DNA of 6,169 nt, taken from NCBI GenBank assembly GCA_015711875.1, contig JACVJG010000198.1, positions 1 through 6,169 on the forward strand, written 5' to 3'. Within the stretch, counting starts at the first letter, position 1; every line of letters starts with the position of its first letter. Origin of the DNA: Candidatus Solincola jinzensis (GTDB lineage: Bacteria; Actinomycetota; Geothermincolia; Geothermincolales; RBG-13-55-18). Made by a program: the position numbers and the translations under genes. This document shows positions 1 through 5,585 of this stretch, in pieces. The notes below the pieces were generated by a model. That model was not told the DNA's origin. It saw only the letters and a list, made by a program, of their open reading frames with translations, and ran no database searches.

Positions 1-219
1 CGCTTTCCCGTACCGGATATCATGGTGAGTGAGGCTTCCGCCGCGTCTTGGCCCGCCACCTTTGACCGTGTCGCCCCGTTCGCATGCGACCCTTCTTCAA
101 CGCGCGGATCATCAAGGCAAGTGGTAAATAAGAACGTTTTCTGGTCACATTCCGGCATACCCTGCCCCGCTCGGCGATGCATTATGCAATACGCAATAGG
201 CGGTATGATATAGATTAGT

Positions 220-246
220 CCCCTCATACCTATAGGGGTATATGAT
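220..246 (+). promoter_or_regulatory. Possible promoter/hairpin upstream of the FAD/Fe-S gene
   Basis: CCCCT (220-224) and AGGGG (234-238) can pair over a 9-base loop. An overlapping dyad ATACC (226-230)/GGTAT (237-241) lies in the same place. A -10-like TATGAT follows at 241-246, about 43 bases before the start codon, and another TATGAT lies at 204-209. Neither has a good TTGACA partner at 16-18 bases, so the promoter assignment is weak. The rest of 1-288 shows no convincing gene on either strand. Confidence 0.25.
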
Positions 247-277
247 TTTATCCCGAGAAAGCCGTTTTCCCGTTTTC

Positions 278-283
278 GGAGGT
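278..283 (+). promoter_or_regulatory. Ribosome binding site of the FAD/Fe-S gene
   Basis: GGAGGT lies with GGAGG ending six bases before the ATG at 289. This is a near-ideal Shine-Dalgarno sequence and fixes the start of the long oxidoreductase gene. Confidence 0.85.
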
Positions 284-288
284 GGGAT

Positions 289-3200
289 ATGGACGTCGCG
301 GCGAGGGTGGTTTCCAGGGGCATAGCGGAAAAGGCCCTTGAGGAGCTCAAGGGCCGGTTCGGAGAGCGTTTCAGCGCCGATCCCGTGGAGCGCTACATCT
401 ATTCCCGAGACATGGGGGAGTTCCCCTCCCTGGTGGGAAGGATGGTGGGCGGCCTCGCCCAAGCGGTGGTCCAGGTTGAGAGCGAGGACGACCTGGCATG
501 GCTGTGTGGGTTCTCTCTGCGCCACGGCATGCCCCTCACCCCGCGCGCCGCCGCCACCAGCGGCTACGGTGGCGCCATCCCCGTCAACGGCGGGGTGGTG
601 GTGGACGTCACGCGCATGAACCATATCCTGGCCATCGACGAGGAGGAGCCGTCGGTTCTGGTCGAGCCCGGCGTGGTCTGGTGGGATCTGGAAAAAGAGC
701 TGCGTAACCGCGGTTTCGCGCTGCGCTCCTATCCCTCCAGCGCTCCGTCCTCCACCGTGGGAGGCTGGGTGGCCGAGGGGGGCTCGGGCATCGGGGCCTA
801 CCGCTACGGCGGCATCGCGGATAGCGTGCGCGAGCTCCGGGTGGTGACCCCGCAGGGGACGCGCTCCATAAGCGACGCCGAGGAACTCCGCCTTTACGTG
901 GGGTCGGAGGGTATACTGGGATTCATCTCGGCGGCGAAGATTGCCGTGCGCAGGGCGGTGGACGACGAGCCCCACCTCTTCGCCTTCCCCTCCCCGGACG
1001 CCGCGCAGCGTTTCATCTACTCCCTCAAAGGCCGGGAGCTCCCCGTTTTTCACCTCCAGTTGATAACCCCCCGGCTCGCTTCCCTCAAGAACGAGGTGTC
1101 AGATACCCCCTACCTCCCGGAGGGCTCGCACCTGGCCCTGGTAGCGCTGGAGCTGTCGGGCGAGGGCGGTGAGGCTTCCTCCACTCCTCCCGGCGAGGAA
1201 CTCGCTCGCCTGGCCTCCGAGGCCGGGGGAAAGACGGTGGAGGGGGACGCGGCGGAGCGCGAGTGGGAGGAGAGGCTCTATCCCATGCGCATCAAGAAGG
1301 CCGGTCCCTCCCTGGTGCCCGCCGAGGCGAAGGTGCCCACTTCCAAGGTGGGCGCGCTGCTCGCGGATGTCGCCAGGCGCATCCCGGAGCTGGCCCTGGA
1401 GGTGGTGGTGGGCGGGGACGGCATGTCCGTCTTCCTGGGCTTCATCCCCTGTGACTCCCGCGCGGCGAGTTTCACCACCGACTTCACCGCCTCCCTGGAT
1501 TTCCTGCGGCGGGCGGAGAGATACGGCGGCGCCCCCTATGGCATCGGCTTATATTTCGTGGACAAGGCGGGAAAGAGCATGGGCATGGCGGCGCGGCGCG
1601 AGTTGCTGCGGGCCAAGGGGGAGGTCGACCCCGCATGCCTCCTCAACCCCGGCAAGCTCGTGGACACCTGCGCCGCCTCGCCCCGCCTGCGTGCCCTGCG
1701 CGCCATGATGGCCATGGCGGAGCTCAGCCTGCCCCTCGCCGCCCCCGCGCGCAAGCTGGCCCCGCGCGCGCGCGTCATGCGCCGCAGGCTGCCCGAGAAG
1801 GTGGAGGAGGCCGCCTTCACCTGCGCCCAGTGCGGCTACTGCAAGGAGGGATGCACCCTCTACGCCGGGCGGGGCTGGGAGAGCGCCTCCCCCCGCGGCA
1901 AGATGCAGTACCTGCGCGGTTACGCCAGGGGCGAGGTCCCCCTCACTGAGGAGATGTCCGACACCTTCCTCCTCTGCACCACCTGCAAGAAGTGCGACCT
2001 CGCCTGCCAGACCGACCTGCCCATCGAGTCGATATGGGGGGAGATGCGCGGCGAGCTCGTCGCCAAGGGCAAGTTCAACACCTTTCCTCCCTTCGAGATG
2101 ATGGGCGCCTCCTACGACCTGGAGAACAACATCTGGGCCGGCTTCGCGGGTGATCGCGATGCCTGGCTGCCGGAGGATATCAAGCCCGCCGAAAGCGGCC
2201 CCGTCCTTTTCTGGGCGGGTTGCACCGCCTCCTACGTGGAGCAGGACATCGCCCGCGGGGCGGCGCGCATCCTGAAAGAGGCAGGCATCGACTTCGCTTA
2301 CCTGGGCAAGGACGAAACCTGCTGCGGCGTGCCCTTCTTCATGAGCGGCAAGTGGGACGTCTTCGAGAAGGCGGTGCGCAAGAACGTCCGCAACATCCGC
2401 GAGCGCGGGGTTAAGACCATCTACGCCTCCTGCCCGGGGTGCTGGGTCACCCTGGCCCACCACTACAAAGATTGGGCGGAGAAGCTGGGCCTGGAATGGG
2501 ACGTCGAGGTCAAGCACATCTCAGAGCTGGCGGCGGAGCTGGTAAAAGAAGGCAAGCTCGAGTTCAAGCGGGAAGTGCCCATGAAGATCACCTGGCACGA
2601 CCCCTGCCACATCGGCCGCCACGGCGGCATCTACGAGGAGCCGCGCCGGGTGCTCGAGGCCATCCCCGGCCTGGAGCTCACCGAGATGGAGCACAACCGC
2701 GAGGACGGCCTGTGCTGCGGCAGCGTGCTCACCCTGATCGGGGAGACCCGCCCCACCTCGGGCCGTATCGCCCACCAGCGCCTGGAGGAGGCCCGCGCCG
2801 CCGGCGCCGAGGCCATCGTCACCACCTGCCCCTGCTGCGAGTTCCAACTCAGGGTGTGGAACGCGGCGGAGGGGAACGGCCTGAAGGTGCTGGACTTTGC
2901 GGCGGTGGTCGCCCAGGCCCTGGGCGAGGAGCTGGAGAACCCCGACCCCAGGGTGCAGGACTCCTGGGCGGTCTTCGACGTCATGATACAGCTCATGACC
3001 CCCCAGGGCATGGCCGACTTCATATGGGAATTCCTGGATTCCATCTCCCCCCTGCTGGGCAGGGCCATGCGGCTGGGGAAGAAGCTGCCGGGGCCGGCGA
3101 AGAAGGCGATGTTCGCCGCGGCCGACCGGTTGATGCCGCTGATGATGCCCAGGATGCTGCCTCTAATGATGCCCTGGATGCTGCCGAGGATGATGCCCCT

Positions 3201-3327
3201 CATGGAGGCCAAGATGCCCACCATGACCGACTCCATGCGCGAGCTCATGCCGGATATCCTGCCCAAGGTGATGGACCGCATCATGCCCGTCATGATGCCC
3301 CGCATCCTGAGATGCATGCTGGGGTAG
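289..3327 (+). CDS. GlcD-type FAD oxidase fused to 2x[4Fe-4S] and two CCG (HdrD/GlpC-like) domains, with Met/Pro-rich tail
   Basis: This 1012-residue redox fusion probably oxidises an organic substrate, or accepts electrons from a flavoprotein, at FAD and relays them through Fe-S clusters. Residues about 55-220 are the FAD-binding PCMH domain (GGVVVDVTRMN, then PSSAPSSTVGG). About 225-457 are the FAD-oxidase C-terminal domain, closing with DPACLLNPGK. Two cubane motifs CxxCxxCxxxC follow at C512/515/518/522 and C563/566/569/573. The CCG domains are C645, CCG 678-680, CPGC 715-718 and C773, CCG 809-811, CPCC 847-850. Both keep every cysteine and the spacing of HdrB/HdrD non-cubane clusters. 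The layout resembles GlcD-GlcF or GlcD-HdrD fusions and, in length, YdiJ. Oddities: the usual His/His/Glu metal site and catalytic His of 2-hydroxyacid dehydrogenases are replaced (V374, V381, P416, Y417), and residues 947-1012 form a Met/Pro repeat tail. The fold is certain; the substrate is unknown. Confidence 0.96.
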   Translation: MDVAARVVSRGIAEKALEELKGRFGERFSADPVERYIYSRDMGEFPSLVGRMVGGLAQAVVQVESEDDLAWLCGFSLRHGMPLTPRAAATSGYGGAIPVNGGVVVDVTRMNHILAIDEEEPSVLVEPGVVWWDLEKELRNRGFALRSYPSSAPSSTVGGWVAEGGSGIGAYRYGGIADSVRELRVVTPQGTRSISDAEELRLYVGSEGILGFISAAKIAVRRAVDDEPHLFAFPSPDAAQRFIYSLKGRELPVFHLQLITPRLASLKNEVSDTPYLPEGSHLALVALELSGEGGEASSTPPGEELARLASEAGGKTVEGDAAEREWEERLYPMRIKKAGPSLVPAEAKVPTSKVGALLADVARRIPELALEVVVGGDGMSVFLGFIPCDSRAASFTTDFTASLDFLRRAERYGGAPYGIGLYFVDKAGKSMGMAARRELLRAKGEVDPACLLNPGKLVDTCAASPRLRALRAMMAMAELSLPLAAPARKLAPRARVMRRRLPEKVEEAAFTCAQCGYCKEGCTLYAGRGWESASPRGKMQYLRGYARGEVPLTEEMSDTFLLCTTCKKCDLACQTDLPIESIWGEMRGELVAKGKFNTFPPFEMMGASYDLENNIWAGFAGDRDAWLPEDIKPAESGPVLFWAGCTASYVEQDIARGAARILKEAGIDFAYLGKDETCCGVPFFMSGKWDVFEKAVRKNVRNIRERGVKTIYASCPGCWVTLAHHYKDWAEKLGLEWDVEVKHISELAAELVKEGKLEFKREVPMKITWHDPCHIGRHGGIYEEPRRVLEAIPGLELTEMEHNREDGLCCGSVLTLIGETRPTSGRIAHQRLEEARAAGAEAIVTTCPCCEFQLRVWNAAEGNGLKVLDFAAVVAQALGEELENPDPRVQDSWAVFDVMIQLMTPQGMADFIWEFLDSISPLLGRAMRLGKKLPGPAKKAMFAAADRLMPLMMPRMLPLMMPWMLPRMMPLMEAKMPTMTDSMRELMPDILPKVMDRIMPVMMPRILRCMLG
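3139..3198 (+). repeat. 12-bp tandem repeat encoding the xMxP tail of the fusion
   Basis: Five in-frame 12-base units encode LMMP, RMLP, LMMP, WMLP, RMMP (residues 951-970), preceded by LMP. Alternating MMP and MLP units give a 24-base higher period. The units differ at synonymous and some non-synonymous positions, so the expansion is not very recent and the Met-x-Pro pattern looks maintained. Looser copies (MP, LP, MMP) continue to residue 1004. Confidence 0.85.
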
Positions 3328-3422
3328 TCTTCGGGCGTGTCGTGGTTAAACTTCAAGCCATATCACATTCAAAGCGCAGTTTTTCGGCTCAGCATGTCGT
3401 TTTGTCGTGTGCAGTTACAGTA

Positions 3423-3512
3423 TGCCGAAAGGCTCGTCAACAGGGCGAAATTGCCATTTTAGGGCACAGCTAGTTCAAACTGTATCCGTGATAATTGCCC
3501 GAAAGGCTTGTC
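3423..3512. repeat. Pair of short GCC-GAAA-GGC motifs in the convergent spacer
   Basis: TGCCGAAAGGCTCGTC (3423-3438) recurs as TGCCCGAAAGGCTTGTC (3496-3512). Each can fold as a tiny stem, GCC/GGC, over a GAAA-type loop. They sit between the stop codons of two convergent genes, but neither is followed by a T-run, so they are not convincing terminators. Similarity does not extend beyond about 17 bases, and chance is possible. Confidence 0.3.
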
Positions 3513-3547
3513 TCCCGGGGTAGGGGCTAAGTGACAGCCAGCGCCCC

Positions 3548-4486
3548 CTACTCCTCGCCCACTGATTTGGCGATGTATTTGCGGAAGCTCTCCACCATCT
3601 CCTTGAAGGCGCGTTCCAGGCCGGCGAACTCGCCGCTCTCGTGCACGGCTATCTCCACCTCCAGGTTGCCCTCCATGACCTCCTCCGCCGCCGCGGCCAG
3701 CTCGTCTATGGGCTCGGTGATGCGCCTGCGGATGAGGTAGGAGAGCACGAAGAAGGAGATGGCCACCACCGCCAGCACGGATATGATAACGGTTATCCAG
3801 AGCAGCGCGTTGGTGCGGTTTCTCTCGTCGTTGTAGAAGGCGTCTATAGCGGCCACCTTGTCCCCCATTGGCTTTACGAAAACGTAGCCCACCGCGGTGC
3901 CCGAGGTGGGGCTGATGGTCTTGTCGGCTATGATGGCGTAAGGCCCCGAGAGGCCCATGTCCGCGAAGCCCTCCTCGCGGTAGATATAACCGCCGCCGCC
4001 TTCGATCAACTCCAGTATCTCGTCGGGAACCTCCCACTCGTAGATGAGGCTCTCGTCGCTGGCCGCGATGACGATGGGCTCGGGGTTGAAGGCGGAGGGG
4101 AGCATGACGATGGATACGGATTCGAGCTCGAAGAGGCCCGATTCCACCATCCTCTTCATCTCCTGGATGATGAAGCGCTGGCCCTCGGTGAGCTTCTTGT
4201 TCAGCAGGGCGTCGATGAGCTCCTGGGGGGTGGCCCCGCTTATCTTCTCCTCGAAGACGGGGAGGAGAAGCTCCGCGATATAGGAGCTCGCCGAGGCGAG
4301 GTTCTGCATCTCCGTCTCCAGGATCTTGTCGATGCTCTTGTCGATGAGCTGGTCCTGGGAATCGCGGAAGATGAACATGGTCACGAGCCCGTAGGCGATG
4401 AACACCACGATGATCAGCGCCGTGATCATGTATAGTATCCCTGACTTTTTCTTCTTGAATCGCTCCGTCAGCCCTTTTTCGCGCAT
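3548..4486 (-). CDS. Two-TM membrane sensor with extracytoplasmic domain and terminal HAMP, no output domain
   Basis: The 312-residue protein has a basic cytoplasmic N-terminus (RFKKKK), TM1 at about 17-40, an extracytoplasmic region at about 41-226, TM2 at about 227-252 and a HAMP domain at about 250-303. HAMP hallmarks are RRITEPIDEL with Pro259 and HESGEFAGL with Glu285. The extracytoplasmic part begins with a long helix and ends in beta-rich sequence, as in Cache-like sensors, but I cannot name the family. HAMP domains normally pass a signal to a kinase, cyclase, GGDEF or chemotaxis domain. Here the protein stops nine residues after HAMP, and the DNA beyond the stop shows no continuation in another frame. 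It may act through a partner or be a truncated receptor. The ATG at 4486 is chosen because AAGGAGGAG lies 8 bases upstream; a GTG at 4564 would add 26 residues without such a site. It is convergent with the oxidoreductase gene. Confidence 0.9.
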   Translation of the reverse strand: MREKGLTERFKKKKSGILYMITALIIVVFIAYGLVTMFIFRDSQDQLIDKSIDKILETEMQNLASASSYIAELLLPVFEEKISGATPQELIDALLNKKLTEGQRFIIQEMKRMVESGLFELESVSIVMLPSAFNPEPIVIAASDESLIYEWEVPDEILELIEGGGGYIYREEGFADMGLSGPYAIIADKTISPTSGTAVGYVFVKPMGDKVAAIDAFYNDERNRTNALLWITVIISVLAVVAISFFVLSYLIRRRITEPIDELAAAAEEVMEGNLEVEIAVHESGEFAGLERAFKEMVESFRKYIAKSVGEE

Positions 4487-4494
4487 ACGCGTCA

Positions 4495-4503
4495 CTCCTC
4501 CTT
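4495..4503 (-). promoter_or_regulatory. Ribosome binding site that sets the HAMP protein start
   Basis: On the minus strand AAGGAGGAG precedes ATG 4486 by 8 bases. This favours the 312-residue product over the longer GTG-initiated reading, whose extra residues look non-structural. Confidence 0.8.
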
Positions 4504-4577
4504 TTTCACCGCCGGTTACCTTTGAGTACCCGGCATCCTGAACCAGCCTTTTTTCTGCTCGCACTACGGATTCTTAT

Positions 4578-4633
4578 TTTACCGAACGCGTAAGCCCGTA
4601 TCCCCTCCCAGGTCATTTGAGGTTTTCGGTAAA
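4578..4633. promoter_or_regulatory. 9-bp inverted repeat upstream of the HAMP gene
   Basis: TTTACCGAA (4578-4586) and TTCGGTAAA (4625-4633) are perfect inverted copies 38 bases apart. The left arm abuts a minus-strand -10-like TAAAAT (4581-4576), about 90 bases before the start codon, with no recognisable -35. Two half-sites flanking a promoter could bind a regulator, but a 9-bp match in 1 kb can arise by chance. Confidence 0.25.
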
Positions 4634-5138
4634 TCCTAGCCTCTCCTTAAGCTCACGTCTTTGACATCCTGATGAAACCGCCGTTCGCTTGCCGGAAATA
4701 TGAGCGCCTAAAGAGACAGGACATTGCTGTGTTGCGCTTTCCTCCGTCCCGATGAACGTTTTTGCCGGCTATCCATACGAACAATACATGTAAAAAATAC
4801 CATAACTAAATATCCCAGTTAATATCTGTATGTCCCCAAGGGGGTTTCGAGAACCCTTTCTCCGTGCTCAAGTCTCAAAGCGTCTGTAAATGCGATGTCG
4901 ACAATCCCGTATCGGTTGTCCATCCTGCCAATAAAACCTGGGTGCCACGTTTTGCAACTGTGACGAAAGGGTCGTTTGGCCGGCCATTAGTAAAAAATAG
5001 AATCGTATCCAAAGCGCGTGTGTGAGGGGCCCGGGAAGCACCACACAAAAGTGCTTGGTGATCGCTTCAGATGCCTTTTCGAGAGATGGCTTGTACTGAA
5101 GGGGTCCGAAAAAACATATAAAAGTACCCAGAGATGTA

Positions 5139-5168
5139 TTGACATTCCTGCGGCGTTACGGTAAGAAT
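5139..5168 (+). promoter_or_regulatory. Candidate sigma-70 promoter reading toward the TetR gene
   Basis: A perfect -35 TTGACA (5139-5144) is followed after 17-18 bases by TAAGAAT (5162-5168), a moderate -10 match, in AT-rich flanks. Transcription would start near 5175 and leave a leader of about 400 bases before the ATG at 5586. A closer promoter may exist within the GC-rich stretch 5391-5585 but is not visible. Confidence 0.45.
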
Positions 5169-5187
5169 ATTTTTAGGCTGTTAGGCG

Positions 5188-5201
5188 AGTGAGTGCTCAC
5201 T
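5188..5201. promoter_or_regulatory. 14-bp palindrome, candidate TetR-family operator
   Basis: AGTGAG TG CTCACT is a perfect 6+6 dyad around a 2-bp centre. It lies about 20 bases beyond the -10 of the candidate promoter, where a bound repressor would block early transcription. Size and symmetry suit a TetR dimer, and a TetR gene lies about 385 bases downstream on the same strand. Binding by that protein (autoregulation) is inferred. Confidence 0.4.
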
Positions 5202-5249
5202 TTCTACAATCGGTCCCGTGCCGGGCAGGTTTTCGCCTCGCAAGGTCTG

Positions 5250-5274
5250 TGAGATATGCGACCTGAGATATGCG
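5250..5274. repeat. Two tandem copies of TGAGATATGCG, 14-bp period
   Basis: TGAGATATGCG occurs at 5250-5260 and again at 5264-5274, separated by ACC. The second copy runs within three bases into the first 36-bp hairpin repeat. Clustered short direct repeats like these can occur at insertion-sequence tips or act as protein-binding iterons; I cannot assign either. Confidence 0.6.
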
Positions 5275-5277
5275 TTG

Positions 5278-5313
5278 GGGACAGGCAAAAGAGTCACAAC
5301 ATGCCTTTTTTGC
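5278..5313. repeat. Hairpin-forming direct repeat, copy 1
   Basis: The unit starts GGGACAGGCAAAAGAGTCAC and ends in TTTTTTGC. It matches copy 2 in 33 of 36 alignment columns (two substitutions, one missing T). GCAAAA near the start can pair with TTTTGC at the end. Together with copy 2 it resembles intergenic REP-like or insertion-sequence-tip repeats, but the family is not identified. Confidence 0.8.
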
Positions 5314-5354
5314 TACTTGTTCCACTCTGCCCAGTTGATGGTCTGGGTGTAATA

Positions 5355-5390
5355 GGGACTGGCAAAAGAGTCACAACACGCCTTTTTGCC
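5355..5390. repeat. Hairpin-forming direct repeat, copy 2
   Basis: This copy starts GGGACTGGCAAAAGAGTCAC and ends CTTTTTGCC, 77 bases after copy 1. GGCAAAA (5361-5367) pairs with TTTTGCC (5384-5390) in a 7-bp stem, one pair more than copy 1. Gene-like GC-rich DNA begins immediately after it, so it marks a composition boundary before the TetR gene. Confidence 0.8.
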
Positions 5391-5585
5391 ACGGAGGCGG
5401 TAGAGCGACAGGCATGGGGATAGGGAAGGTGCGGCCGAGGATGAAGGCGGGGCGGTCAAAGGCATGAGCGCCTCGGGAAGGTCGGGACGCGATGCGCGCT
5501 GGGAAACGGAGTCACTCAGTCTCATAAGGTTGAATGCTTGACCTCGCCGCGGCCGCGAAGAGAAACGGGGGGATATCGCGACGGT

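Larger units (their letters stand above)
4487..5585. other. Gene-poor ~1.1-kb divergent intergenic region, lower in GC than the genes
   Basis: No credible protein gene or tRNA is visible on either strand. A markedly AT-rich patch spans about 4781-4830 and includes the palindrome TACATGTA (4785-4792). Small potential stems are GACAATC/GGTTGTC (4900-4906/4914-4920, 7-base loop), GGGTT/AACCC with two GT pairs (4840-4858) and AAGCAC/GTGCTT (5036-5041/5051-5056). None is followed by a T-run, and I recognise no riboswitch or ncRNA family. From about 5391 the DNA returns to GC-rich, gene-like composition. The promoter, operator and repeats inside it are listed separately. It could hold an unrecognised RNA or decayed mobile DNA. 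Confidence 0.6.

Noticed and set aside
1..23. Minus-strand ATG at 23 as the start of a gene leaving the window on the left
   Set aside because: Only seven codons are visible and there is no clear ribosome binding site at the right distance.
22..213. 63-codon plus-strand open frame in the leader
   Set aside because: No ribosome binding site, and its composition does not look like protein. It ends before the real gene and resembles no family.
145..1053. 302-codon minus-strand open frame over the start of the FAD gene
   Set aside because: Antisense shadow of strongly GC-rich coding DNA; rich in His, Gly and Arg with no domain pattern. The plus-strand FAD domain is unmistakable.
1549..2517. 322-codon minus-strand open frame
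   Set aside because: Antisense to the Fe-S and first CCG domains, whose motifs are intact in the plus frame; low-complexity Gly/Ala/Leu translation.
2439..3473. 344-codon plus-strand open frame running past the oxidoreductase stop
   Set aside because: Shifted frame rich in Arg, Gly, Pro and His, typical of out-of-frame GC-rich DNA. The Met/Pro tail frame is continuous with the CCG domains and ends normally.
3328..3547. Bidirectional terminator between the convergent genes
   Set aside because: Only 3-4 bp stems are present and none is followed by a T-run on either strand; termination may be factor-dependent or lie elsewhere.
3641..4435. 264-codon plus-strand open frame opposite the HAMP gene
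   Set aside because: Antisense shadow; the minus strand has two TM segments, a HAMP motif and a strong ribosome binding site.
4831..5283. TGTCCCCAA (4831-4839) and TTGGGGACA (5275-5283) as terminal inverted repeats of a 453-bp element
   Set aside because: The match stops at 9 bp, there is no target-site duplication, and about one or two such pairs are expected by chance in a kilobase.
5414..5541. Two tiny overlapping ORFs (17 and 25 codons, ATGA overlap) before the TetR gene
   Set aside because: The nearest GGAGG is 17 bases from the first ATG, and there is no attenuator structure or recognisable peptide. A leader peptide cannot be supported.
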